Source: an uncultured Collinsella sp. (GTDB taxonomy: Bacteria > Actinomycetota > Coriobacteriia > Coriobacteriales > Coriobacteriaceae). From it: a stretch of DNA of 64,000 nt. How positions within the stretch are numbered: position 1 is the stretch's first letter; every line of letters starts with the position of its first letter. Positions 52,225 to 62,039 of the stretch are shown piece after piece. The notes beneath the pieces are model-generated. The model did not search any database. It had not been told where the DNA came from and was given only the letters and a program-made list of their open reading frames with translations. The translations under genes and the position numbers were made by a program. The stretch spans positions 1 through 64,000 of the forward strand of contig UQUL01000001.1 in assembly GCA_900544235.1 (NCBI GenBank), given 5' to 3'.

Positions 52225-52393
52225 GCCGTTTTTCGTTAAACGGGCACTAAGGGGTCACCCTTGCACCAACATTTTCGGCGCGATCCATGAGATTGAATTC
52301 CGCCATTCTTTTTGGATGCCAATGTGCTTGCTAGTATACTGATACCAGTATTTTTAATTGCGTTCTATTAGTTTCTCGATTATAAGGATTTTT

Positions 52394-53932
52394 ATGACAA
52401 GTTCCATAAGATGTAAGCCTTTATTTGTTTTGTTTGCCGCTTTTTTCGCATTCTATTCAGTCTATTGGTATCTAAATAATCCGAGATTACTTGTACTGCT
52501 TACAATTACCATCTCGTTGATTCTAATTCTTGGCCTTTGCGCTGCATATGCTAAGGTGTACCATCGTCTTAAAAGTGAATGGGTATTCTTGGCGCTGCTT
52601 ATAGCATTTCTAATTATTTTTATCTTTATCTTTCCTCCGTTTACGGTTCCGGATGAAGGCCATCATTTTTTTTCAACTTATTGGATGGTTGATAGTCTTC
52701 CATTCAATGCGCATGTGACAAATGATGGTGGTTTTCTAGTACGGGATATCGATCTTTCCCTTTATAAGGGTCGCCAGAGTAACGCCATTGACTCCTCTTC
52801 ATTTGATTCGATTATTCAGAATTATGCTCTGTTTGAGAATGGGAAGTGGACTCAATTCAATGAGTTCTCATTTAGCGTCAGTAGTGAGAACGTTTCTGCG
52901 AAAATAGGATCTATCGTTGGGCTGCAAATCGGTCTGTTTTTCGGACTTGGTGCCTATCCTGTGTTCTATATGGGGCGCATTGGTTCGGCTCTGGTTTTTT
53001 GCTTTTGTGCGTTCCAGGCATACAGGATTGCACCTAAGGGCAAATCGGTTATTGTTTTTGTTTCGCTTCTGCCTATGACGCTTCACTTGGCTGCTTCATA
53101 CTCTTATGATTCAGGAATTATTGCGTACTCGCTTTTAGTATTCGCTTGTCTAATGCGCGGTTTTTTTGGAGAGCAGAAATCAATAGGTTGTAAAGAAATC
53201 GTCATTTATTTAATTATTTCGGCGTTTTTGGCTCCGTGTAAGGTTGTTTATTCTGGGTTGATATTACTTGGTTTGCTTGTGCCCCTTTCGCAGTTCCAAG
53301 ATGTGAAAGTCGGACGTATCGGTAAGTGCATACTGATCTTTGCTGTTATAGCCTCCGTTCTAGTGCTGCGCATAGCATCAATGAGTACATTGGTGTCTCA
53401 GTCTTCAGATGCCTCTCGTGGCCAAGAGATCGGGCGGTTTTATACGCTCAGTGACATCATCATGCATCCAAAGAATAGCTTCGAGGTCTTTTTTAGGACA
53501 TTAGATTCCCTAGGAGATTTCTATTGGGGATCCACCTTAGGTTATTCGCTTGGATGGCTCCAGAAAAACTTGCAGTTTCCAGCCTTTTTTATGATTCCTT
53601 ATTTGTTGTTTGGGTTTATTTGTTGTTTGGATTCCGAAGATGAGCCCTCTTTTCTCAGCCCCATTTGTTCCATTCTGTTTATTATCGCTTTTGCTTTGGC
53701 TGCCCTTGGTTCCATTGTATCTATGTGGTTGGGCTGGACGTTCAATTACGAGAATGTAATACAGGGTGTTCAAGGACGATATTTTCTTCCTGTTCTACCA
53801 GCTTTGTTGTTTGGGTCGAGAACGCGCTTGTTTAAATTCAACTCATCTTCGCTTTCTGTCGTCTCTTTTGGCATGTGCGTGATGAATTGTTTATATCTTA
53901 TTCGTTTTATTAGTATTGCATCCTGTGTGTAG
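52394..53932 (+). CDS. DUF2142 polytopic membrane protein
   Basis: 512 aa from ATG 52394 (ATAAGGATTTTT before it). About 11 membrane helices; family marks are FPPFTVPDEGHHFFSTYWM in the first outer loop and IQGVQGRYFLPVLPALLF near the C-terminus. The PDExxH-type loop resembles the catalytic loop of GT-C glycosyltransferases that use polyprenyl-phosphate sugars. DUF2142 has no assigned reaction but is common in polysaccharide clusters. The DPM1-like GT2 upstream could provide its donor, which is inference. Confidence 0.8.
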   Translation: MTSSIRCKPLFVLFAAFFAFYSVYWYLNNPRLLVLLTITISLILILGLCAAYAKVYHRLKSEWVFLALLIAFLIIFIFIFPPFTVPDEGHHFFSTYWMVDSLPFNAHVTNDGGFLVRDIDLSLYKGRQSNAIDSSSFDSIIQNYALFENGKWTQFNEFSFSVSSENVSAKIGSIVGLQIGLFFGLGAYPVFYMGRIGSALVFCFCAFQAYRIAPKGKSVIVFVSLLPMTLHLAASYSYDSGIIAYSLLVFACLMRGFFGEQKSIGCKEIVIYLIISAFLAPCKVVYSGLILLGLLVPLSQFQDVKVGRIGKCILIFAVIASVLVLRIASMSTLVSQSSDASRGQEIGRFYTLSDIIMHPKNSFEVFFRTLDSLGDFYWGSTLGYSLGWLQKNLQFPAFFMIPYLLFGFICCLDSEDEPSFLSPICSILFIIAFALAALGSIVSMWLGWTFNYENVIQGVQGRYFLPVLPALLFGSRTRLFKFNSSSLSVVSFGMCVMNCLYLIRFISIASCV

Positions 53933-54219
53933 GCCTTTGCGTAATGCTCTCGGGTTTTTTCTGCTATCTAACAGTTTAGATAGCAGGCGATGATTCGGAC
54001 GCCGCAGGGTCCCCGAAAGCTATGCTTTTCCAAGCCAAGCAGAGACTTTGACCGAGCGCTGGGTTGGCATGCGAGAGGCCAACATGAGGCCGTGCCGCGG
54101 GGCGGACCGCAGGTAGCAAAACGGCACCGGAGCCCATGTCGGGCCCGGTGCCCAAGCGCGATATCGACGGCGCAGTTTCGCGATATTCAACAGCGCCCAA
54201 ATGAGTAAATACTCATTAT
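53933..54219. other. Intergenic stretch with two strong hairpins
   Basis: Hairpin 1: CTGCTATCTAA / TTAGATAGCAG (53961-53986), a perfect 11-bp stem with a 4-nt loop. Hairpin 2: GGCACCGG and GCCC paired with GGGC and CCGGTGCC (54123-54152), 12 bp with one bulge. Neither has a T run. The sequence between them is GC-rich and unlike the AT-rich genes on both sides. An open minus-strand frame (53976-54200) has no recognisable product. It may be the scar of a mobile element. Confidence 0.5.
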
Positions 54220-56646
54220 CTATAAATGATAATAACGATTCGCGGGTTCCCCGACGGTGAAGTTTGGATTCATATAAGGATCGCCTTTGACGTAATACTT
54301 AGCCCATCGATAATTCATGTACGCGACCTCTTTGTGGAAGCGAATCTGCTTCTCCGTATTGTTTTCAACGCCTCTAGAAATCGACTCGTAGTGATAGAGC
54401 TCGACTTCGGGTGTGTATACAATTAGGTCGTTGATCTCGCGTAGCTTTAAGCAAAAGTCAACGTCATTAAATGCAACTTGAAGCTCTTCCGTGAAACCTC
54501 CGACTTTCTCATATTCATCACGCTTGGTCATTATGCAAGCTGCGGTGACGGCGCTGAAGTCTTGTTGTGCATCGTTGAGTGCAAAGTAGCCCCAGTTATC
54601 CCTTGGCATGCTTTGGCAAAGATGTCCTGCCACGCCACCAGTGACGCATAAGCCCGCGTGCTGGATGGTGTTGTCGGGATAGTAGAGTTTTGCACCAACT
54701 GCGCCAACATCCTCACGTGCGCAGATGCCAAGCATGGTCTCAATCCAATTGGGCGTAATTACCTCAGTATCGTTATTCAACAGCAAGAGATAGTCGCCCT
54801 TGGCGTGAGCAACGCCAAAGTTCATGAGCTTGGAGAAATTGAATTCGTGCTTCCAAGTTACAAGACGAACGATGTCAGGATATTTTGCTTGCAACTTATC
54901 GTAATAATCGAACGTCTCCTTTTCTGTGCTGTTGTTTTCGATTATGACAAGCTCGAAATTGTCGTACGTTGATTTCTCAACAATTGACTTAATGCAGTTG
55001 TCCAGAATGTTGGCGTGGTCTTTAGTTGGAATGATAATTGACACGAGTGGATGGGAATCTGGCACAGCGTAGGTTACTTTATATGTAAAGGGACGACGCG
55101 CTTGTTCGACCTTCGCATTGAGCCCTAGCCTGTCCAAATGACTCTGGACCGCTTTGATACCTGCGATAGTGGCATACGGCTTGCTATCGGCATTTGCTGC
55201 GGTGGAGGTCTCGCTTAGGCGCCAGTGATATAGAACCTTTGCAACATGATGAACTTTCCTTGCCTTTTCCACGGCGTGGAGAGTCAGATTATGATCCTGT
55301 GCTCCATCGAACTCTTTCGTGTTCGGTTCTAGAGTGTCAAGCAGAGACTTACGGATGGTAAGCATATGGCAGATATAGTTATTGTTTCTGAGCAGATCGA
55401 TATTGAAATCCGGCTTAAAGAACGGCTGCGCTAGCATTCCATCGGGCATGAGTTTATCTTCATCGCAATAAAGAAGATCGACGTCATCATTGTTTTCAAT
55501 TGCCTCGGCATATGAGAACAACAAGTCCGGTTCAAGAATATCGTCATGGTCAAAGAAGCTAACGAAATCACCCGAAGCGATGGCAACGCCGGCGTTTGTG
55601 TTTTCGGAAATGCCCTTATTCTCGGTAAGGTTAATTGATTTAATTCTGTTGTCGTGGGCCGTCTCCTGCTCAACGCGAGCCTTTAGTTCCTGATTGTCAG
55701 GACTTGCATTAACTAGGATGAGCTCCCAGTTTGCATAAGACTGGTTTTTTACGGATTCGGCCATATCGTTAAAGAACGAAATGGGTGTGTTGTATAGAGG
55801 GACAATAATGCTGAACTTCGGAGCGCTGTTGAAGACGATTTTTCTCTGCTTCTCCAGAGCGCCGATAGTTGCCTTATGATCCGTGAACCATTCGGGGTAT
55901 TCAGGGTCAAACTGCGCATGGGTAAAGAGAAAGTTGGTCTCCTCAAGAAGCAAGCCTAGCTTATCGGGTGTTAAGCAGTCGAATGCACTGAATGATGGGT
56001 GATTTTGATCGTCAATAATAAAGTAGTAACGATCGAACGCCTTTGGCATTCGAATTGAGAGCTGCGTTTCAAGCTGCTTTTTCTCAGACGTAAATCCAAC
56101 GCTTGTTACATTCGAGCCGAAATTGACGATGCTCAAATTAACTTCATTAAGGGTTCGATCGAAACAACGAAGTTTGATTTGCGAGTCGCTACGATAAGGA
56201 GTTCTCACCGTGCACCTAAGGATATAGTCGCTTGAATCTTCGATGCACTGCCAGAAATCAATCGTTGCCATGTCAAACTCTGAAACGTCATCGTAGTTTC
56301 GGAGTTTGCTGCACATGTCAGGTTTAATTTTGTAGTTAAGGCGCGACTCCCATTTGATGTTCTTGCAATTGAGCGAAAGGGAGTCGCTGCTCAGGGTGCG
56401 ACCGTCTTGGCCGATTTCGCTAAACTCAATTTTGATGGTGCGAGCATCGGGATCGGGGACTACAAGGACGTATGAGTTCGAGTCACAACTATTGTCCCGG
56501 AATTTTAGGAGGGATAAAGGTGAGCGGCGGTTATCGTCTGTAGCCGCCTGGGCTGTTACGCTGGAGCCTTTATGGATGCCTTCAATCTTAAGCTGCTGGT
56601 AGATTTTCCAGTTTCCTCTGCATACTCCGGTTGTTTCGACTCGCAT
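54220..56646 (-). CDS. Giant tandem GT2 glycosyltransferase, paralogue of 25957-28443
   Basis: 808 aa from ATG 56646 (GAAAGG upstream); ATG 56691 is also possible. Same layout as its paralogue: N-terminal beta-rich region (1-270), first GT2 domain (about 280-500; FSIIVPLYNTPISFFNDMAE, SFFDHDDILEPDL), and second GT2 domain (about 535-790; VSIIIPTKDHANILDNC, LLLNNDTEVITPNW, AFNDVDFCLKLREI). It is AT-rich while its paralogue is GC-rich, so the two have separate histories despite the shared design. It faces the rml genes and probably uses dTDP-rhamnose or a similar donor. Confidence 0.83.
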   Translation of the reverse strand: MRVETTGVCRGNWKIYQQLKIEGIHKGSSVTAQAATDDNRRSPLSLLKFRDNSCDSNSYVLVVPDPDARTIKIEFSEIGQDGRTLSSDSLSLNCKNIKWESRLNYKIKPDMCSKLRNYDDVSEFDMATIDFWQCIEDSSDYILRCTVRTPYRSDSQIKLRCFDRTLNEVNLSIVNFGSNVTSVGFTSEKKQLETQLSIRMPKAFDRYYFIIDDQNHPSFSAFDCLTPDKLGLLLEETNFLFTHAQFDPEYPEWFTDHKATIGALEKQRKIVFNSAPKFSIIVPLYNTPISFFNDMAESVKNQSYANWELILVNASPDNQELKARVEQETAHDNRIKSINLTENKGISENTNAGVAIASGDFVSFFDHDDILEPDLLFSYAEAIENNDDVDLLYCDEDKLMPDGMLAQPFFKPDFNIDLLRNNNYICHMLTIRKSLLDTLEPNTKEFDGAQDHNLTLHAVEKARKVHHVAKVLYHWRLSETSTAANADSKPYATIAGIKAVQSHLDRLGLNAKVEQARRPFTYKVTYAVPDSHPLVSIIIPTKDHANILDNCIKSIVEKSTYDNFELVIIENNSTEKETFDYYDKLQAKYPDIVRLVTWKHEFNFSKLMNFGVAHAKGDYLLLLNNDTEVITPNWIETMLGICAREDVGAVGAKLYYPDNTIQHAGLCVTGGVAGHLCQSMPRDNWGYFALNDAQQDFSAVTAACIMTKRDEYEKVGGFTEELQVAFNDVDFCLKLREINDLIVYTPEVELYHYESISRGVENNTEKQIRFHKEVAYMNYRWAKYYVKGDPYMNPNFTVGEPANRYYHL

Positions 56647-56847
56647 TGTTTGCCTTTCGTTTGTTGGACACTGCTCATTGTACTTTTTCATTTGTTGCCT
56701 CGCTAGAAATGCAGAAAGAGTTGCGTGTTTCTGCTGTCCGATTTAAATAAGAAGACGGAGAGGTTGCTGCCGGTGCGTATAATTTAATTAACTATGCATC
56801 TGTAATCAGCGGCTTTTGCTCAACGATTGTCAATCGAGAGGATTTTT

Positions 56848-57747
56848 ATGAAAGGCATCATCCTCGCCGGCGGGTCCGGCACGCGCCTGTACCCGCTCAC
56901 GCTCGTGACCTCCAAGCAGCTGCTGCCGGTCTACGACAAGCCCATGATCTACTACCCGCTGTCCACCCTCATGCTGGCGGGCATCCGGGACATCCTGGTC
57001 ATCTCCACGCCTACCGACCTGCCCAACTTCGAGCGCCTGCTCGGGGACGGCTCGCGCTACGGCGTCAACCTCTCCTACGCCGAGCAGCCGAGCCCCGACG
57101 GCCTGGCCCAGGCATTCACCATCGGCGAGGAGTTCATCGCCGGCGAGCCGTGCGCCCTGGTGCTCGGCGACAACATCTTCTACGGCAACGGGCTCAGCCG
57201 CCACCTGACGCGCGCCGTCCAGAACGCCGAGTCGGGCCGCGCCACGGTCTTCGGCTACCACGTGGACGACCCCGAGCGCTTCGGCGTCGTGGAGTTCGAC
57301 GGCGAGGGGAGGGCCGTCTCCATCGAGGAGAAGCCCGAGTGCCCCAAGAGCTCCTACGCCGTAACCGGCCTGTACTTCTACCCGGGCGACGTCGCCGCCA
57401 AGGCGCATGAGGTTAAGCCGTCGGCCCGCGGCGAGCTGGAGATCACCACACTCAACCAGATGTACCTGGAGGAGGGGACGCTGTCCGTCGTCACCCTGGG
57501 CCGCGGCTACGCGTGGCTGGACACCGGCACCATGGAGAGCCTGCACGAGGCGGCGGAGTTCGTCCGCGCTGTGGAGCACTCCCAGGACCTGCCGGTCTCG
57601 GTCCCCGAGGAGATCGCTTGGGAGAACGGCTGGATCACCACCGCTGAGCTGGAGGAGGCCGCGAAGGCCTACGGCAAGTCGGTCTACGGCCGGCACCTGA
57701 AGAAGGTCGCCGCCGGCGAGATCGTCAACAGCCCGCGCGAGTACTAG
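56848..57747 (+). CDS. rmlA: RmlA glucose-1-phosphate thymidylyltransferase
   Basis: 299 aa from ATG 56848 (GAGAGGATTTTT). The start [20 protein letters not shown] is the nucleotide-binding loop, followed by [27 protein letters not shown] and [19 protein letters not shown]. It joins dTTP and glucose-1-phosphate to dTDP-glucose, the first step of dTDP-L-rhamnose synthesis. Very GC-rich. The rest of the pathway follows after an unrelated two-gene cassette. Confidence 0.97.
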   Translation: MKGIILAGGSGTRLYPLTLVTSKQLLPVYDKPMIYYPLSTLMLAGIRDILVISTPTDLPNFERLLGDGSRYGVNLSYAEQPSPDGLAQAFTIGEEFIAGEPCALVLGDNIFYGNGLSRHLTRAVQNAESGRATVFGYHVDDPERFGVVEFDGEGRAVSIEEKPECPKSSYAVTGLYFYPGDVAAKAHEVKPSARGELEITTLNQMYLEEGTLSVVTLGRGYAWLDTGTMESLHEAAEFVRAVEHSQDLPVSVPEEIAWENGWITTAELEEAAKAYGKSVYGRHLKKVAAGEIVNSPREY

Positions 57748-57842
57748 CGCCAGCTTGTTTTCTTTTAGGGGTCACCGTTTATCTGGTGGCCCCTTTCGTT
57801 ATGATTACGTTGACCATAAAGACAATATGATTGGGAGTGGAT

Positions 57843-58280
57843 GTGTTAAGCGTCTACTTTGGCGATATGCCAGAAGCGATTTACAACACAGCGACATATT
57901 TCAAAAACTCTTACCGGTCTACTTGGATTACGGATCCCTATGCAGTCTCGATAATTAAAGATGTCGATCGATCGGTTGTTGTCTCCGAAAACGTCATCGA
58001 AAGCCCTGTGCTTGGATCCATCTCCCCACTCCAGCTTTCTGGTGGCGTGAAAACGCTGCTGCTTATGAGATTTGATCGTAAGCATATTTTTAACGCTTCT
58101 ACCTGTGGTGACAACTGTGCCAAGTGGATTCTCGACATGGCGAAAGACCGCAAGCTCGTTGTGAATCTCTATCATGTGATGGACTTTGGTCGCGAGGATT
58201 TTAAAATTAAAGTCGTGAATAGCGGCCGAATCGTTCACAACATGGCCGATTTGATTCACGAGTCGATTCCGTATCTGTAG
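57843..58280 (+). CDS. DUF4869 family protein, cassette copy 2
   Basis: 145 aa from GTG 57843 (GGGAG upstream), the codon equivalent to the start of copy 1; a TTG at 57831 is possible. VLSVYFGDMPEAIYNTATYF, SGGVKTLLLMRF, NASTCGDNCAKWILDMA and LYHVMDFGREDF line up with copy 1, including the CGDNC cysteines. The copies are clearly homologous but differ at many positions, so the duplication is old or the two were acquired separately. It lies between rmlA and rmlB and splits an otherwise compact pathway. Confidence 0.78.
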   Translation: MLSVYFGDMPEAIYNTATYFKNSYRSTWITDPYAVSIIKDVDRSVVVSENVIESPVLGSISPLQLSGGVKTLLLMRFDRKHIFNASTCGDNCAKWILDMAKDRKLVVNLYHVMDFGREDFKIKVVNSGRIVHNMADLIHESIPYL

Positions 58281-58289
58281 GTGCTGCTT

Positions 58290-59264
58290 ATGAACGGTTC
58301 GCATCTCGTTAAGATTTCCCGCCGCAGGGGAACCAAGTACACATTTACCATTAAACGGAACATTACTATTGTGCGTGGGGATAGTGGCACGGGTAAGACG
58401 ACACTGTTTGACATGGTCGCAGACTACATGCGAACGGGCGAGCAGTCGGGTGTTTCCTTGCAATGCGATTGTCCCTGTGTCGCCCTGACCGATTATGATT
58501 GGCGAAACCAGCTTTCGTCCGTTCATGACTCGATTGTATTTGTCGATGAGGGCTTAAAAGAGATCCATTCTGATGAGTTTGCCCATCATGTGCTGTATTC
58601 CTCGAATTATTTCGTGCTGATCTCAAGGGCTGATTTCCCCAATCTTCCGTATAGCGTGGATGAGATTTACAAGATTAAGACGAGCGGAAAATACCATTCT
58701 TTCGTCCCTGTTTATCAAGATCGTGGGAATCATCGTTATGCTATTTCCCGGTCGGCGCCAAAACAGGACTTTTCTATCCTTCTATGCGAGGACAGTAAGT
58801 CTGGTTTCCAGTTCTTTAAACGGCATTTTGCTGACAGTGAGCTTACCTGTACTTCGGCCATGACGAACAGCGCGATTTTGGGCTGGTTGGATCAGCATCT
58901 CGACGATCGCGTGTTTGTTGTCGCGGACGGGGCGGCATTTGGGTGCTATGCGGACCGCGTCCTTAAGCTGCAAGACATTCACCGCGATACTGTTACGGTT
59001 TGTCTTCCCGAGTCGTTCGAATGGCTTCTGCTGAGCTCCGGCGTAATTTCAGGGCTAGATGTTAAGACGGTTTTGGAAACCCCAGAAGCCTTTGTAAACA
59101 GTGAGAAGTTTAAAAGCTGGGAGGATTTCTTCTATAAGTACTTACGTGAAATAACTGGGGATTCGGTTTTTCACTACGACAAAGACTGCATTTCGGAGGC
59201 GTTTTGTACAGGAGGTAATTCTGCGAAGGTTATGGCTCTTATCGCATGCCGAAATGTCCGATAG
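58290..59264 (+). CDS. Cassette ATPase, copy 2: P-loop protein with Toprim-like second half
   Basis: 324 aa from ATG 58290, nine bases after the DUF4869 stop, the same relative start as copy 1 (MNGSHLV versus MRGSYKV). Walker A GDSGTGKTT (30-38), Walker B SIVFVDEG (81-88), FSILLCEDSKSGFQFF (161-176), VFVVADGAAFG (208-218) and LPESFEWLL all keep the positions and spacing of copy 1. The conserved residues outside the P-loop (ED, SG, ADGAAFG, LPESFEWL) point to a second active site. No membrane segment. It has lower GC than rmlA and rmlB on either side. Confidence 0.72.
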   Translation: MNGSHLVKISRRRGTKYTFTIKRNITIVRGDSGTGKTTLFDMVADYMRTGEQSGVSLQCDCPCVALTDYDWRNQLSSVHDSIVFVDEGLKEIHSDEFAHHVLYSSNYFVLISRADFPNLPYSVDEIYKIKTSGKYHSFVPVYQDRGNHRYAISRSAPKQDFSILLCEDSKSGFQFFKRHFADSELTCTSAMTNSAILGWLDQHLDDRVFVVADGAAFGCYADRVLKLQDIHRDTVTVCLPESFEWLLLSSGVISGLDVKTVLETPEAFVNSEKFKSWEDFFYKYLREITGDSVFHYDKDCISEAFCTGGNSAKVMALIACRNVR

Positions 59265-59273
59265 TTTTGTTGA

Positions 59274-60359
<1,086 letters not shown>

Positions 60360-60381
60360 GACTGCATTCCGGCGAACCGCA

Positions 60382-60449
60382 CCGGGGGGCGCCCGCGCGG
60401 GGATGCAGGGCATGGGGATGACCCTGCGGCCCCGCGCGGGCGCCCCCGG
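60382..60449. repeat. Very stable 68-nt hairpin between rmlB and rmlCD
   Basis: A 20-bp GC stem with one bulged G: left arm 60382-60402, right arm 60430-60449. An inner helix GCAGGG / CCCTGC sits inside. No T run follows and the rmlCD ribosome site is about 20 nt away. It may protect or process the transcript, or damp expression of rmlCD. Confidence 0.85.
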
Positions 60450-60482
60450 TTATACAACCTCTTCGATAGGAGCTTTTCCCAC

Positions 60483-61937
60483 ATGGCAGACATCGCATTC
60501 GAGAAGGACCTCTCCGTCGCCGAGACCGGCATCGAGGGCCTCAAGGTCGTCGACCTCGCCGTCCACGGCGACTCGCGCGGCTGGTTCAAGGAGAACTGGC
60601 AGCGCGCCAAGATGACCGCCCTGGGCATCCCGGACCTCAGGGTCGTCCAGAACAACGTCTCCTACAACGACAGCCGCGGCGTCACCCGCGGCATCCACGC
60701 CGAGCCCTGGGACAAGTTCATCTCCGTGGCGCGCGGCAGCGTCTTCGGCGCCTGGGTGGACCTGCGCGAGGGCAGCGAGACCTACGGGAAGGTGTTCACC
60801 TGCACGCTCGACCCGTCCAAGGCCATCTACGTCCCGCGCGGCGTGGGCAACTCCTTCCAGGCCCTGGAGGACGGCACCGCCTACACCTACCTGGTGGACG
60901 CCCACTGGTCCCTCGAGCTCAAGAAGACCTACACCTTCGTGAACCTCGCCGACCCCGAGCTCGCCATCGAGTGGCCGATCCCGCTCGATGAGGCCACCGT
61001 CTCCGAGGCCGACCTCAACCACCCGATGCTCAGGGACGTCGTCCCCATGGCGCCCAAGAGGACGCTCGTCACCGGCTGCAACGGCCAGCTGGGCCGCGCG
61101 GTCCGCGCGCTGGCGGAGGAGCGCGGCGTCGCCAAGGACTTCGACTTCTGCGACATCGACACCTTCGACATGTCCGACCCGGCGGCCTACTCCAAGTACG
61201 ACTGGTCGCTCTACGGCACCGTGATCAACTGCGGCGCCTACACCGCCGTGGATAGGGCGGAGACCGCCGAGGGCCGCGCGACCGCCTGGAAGGCCAACGC
61301 GACCGGCCCCGCCCTCCTCGCCCGCACATGCTCTGATCACGGGATCACCCTCGTCCACGTGTCCAGCGACTACGTCTTCGACGGCACCGCCGAGGTGCAT
61401 GACGAGGACGAGCCCCTCAGCCCGCTGTCCGTCTACGGCCAGACCAAGGCCGCCGGCGACATCGCCGTGGCCGGGTGCCCGCGCCACTACATCATGCGCT
61501 CCAGCTGGGTCATCGGCGAGGGCCGCAACTTCGTCAAGACGATGAAGGGCCTGTCCGACCGCGTCGCCGACCCCGAGGACGGGCTCGAGCAGGTCACGGT
61601 CGTTGACGACCAGCTGGGCCGCCTGACCTTCACGCGCGACATGGCCGAGGCCATCTTCCACGTGCTGGGGACGCACGCCCCCTACGGCACCTACGACTGC
61701 ACCGGCTCCGGCACCGTCAAGTCCTGGGCCGATATCGCCCGCGCCGTCTTCGAGGCCGCCAACGGCAACGGGGACAGGGTCGTGCCGGTATCGACCGCCG
61801 ACTACTACGCGAGCGCCGAGGGCCCCGTCGCCCCGCGCCCGGTCCACTCCGCGCTCGACCTGTCCAAGCTCGAGGCTGCCGGCTTCCACATGCCCGACTG
61901 GGAGGAAGAGCTGGGGGAGTACATCAAGACGCTCTAG
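60483..61937 (+). CDS. rmlCD: Bifunctional RmlC-RmlD fusion
   Basis: 484 aa. Residues 1-190 are the RmlC cupin epimerase: HGDSRGWFKENWQ, NNVSYNDSRGVTRGIHAEPW with the catalytic His, and YVPRGVGNSFQALEDGTAYT. Residues 196-484 are the RmlD reductase: TLVTGCNGQLGRAVRALA (NADPH loop), NCGAYTAVDRAE, HVSSDYVFDG, and SVYGQTKAAGD with the Tyr/Lys pair. Together they perform the last two steps to dTDP-L-rhamnose. The joint VVPMAPKRTLVTG has no linker. In most bacteria these are two genes. The RmlC motif reads HAEPWDK where many have HYQ, so a variant substrate pocket is possible. Confidence 0.95.
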   Translation: MADIAFEKDLSVAETGIEGLKVVDLAVHGDSRGWFKENWQRAKMTALGIPDLRVVQNNVSYNDSRGVTRGIHAEPWDKFISVARGSVFGAWVDLREGSETYGKVFTCTLDPSKAIYVPRGVGNSFQALEDGTAYTYLVDAHWSLELKKTYTFVNLADPELAIEWPIPLDEATVSEADLNHPMLRDVVPMAPKRTLVTGCNGQLGRAVRALAEERGVAKDFDFCDIDTFDMSDPAAYSKYDWSLYGTVINCGAYTAVDRAETAEGRATAWKANATGPALLARTCSDHGITLVHVSSDYVFDGTAEVHDEDEPLSPLSVYGQTKAAGDIAVAGCPRHYIMRSSWVIGEGRNFVKTMKGLSDRVADPEDGLEQVTVVDDQLGRLTFTRDMAEAIFHVLGTHAPYGTYDCTGSGTVKSWADIARAVFEAANGNGDRVVPVSTADYYASAEGPVAPRPVHSALDLSKLEAAGFHMPDWEEELGEYIKTL

Positions 61938-61959
61938 CCGCTATTAACTTTTCGAGAGT

Positions 61960-61989
61960 AAAAGCCGCCGTTCTTTAACGGCGGCTTTT
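61960..61989. terminator. Bidirectional terminator
   Basis: AAAAGCCGCCGTT / AACGGCGGCTTTT with a four-base loop, 22 bp after rmlCD and before the convergent GT2 gene. Confidence 0.93.
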
Positions 61990-62039
61990 CTTGTTGGTGG
62001 CTATCTGCGCAGTGGTGCCAATAGTATTTTGCGGAAGAT

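Noticed and set aside
53976..54200. 74-codon minus-strand frame in the hairpin island
   Set aside because: It covers both hairpins, has no ribosome site and no recognisable domain.
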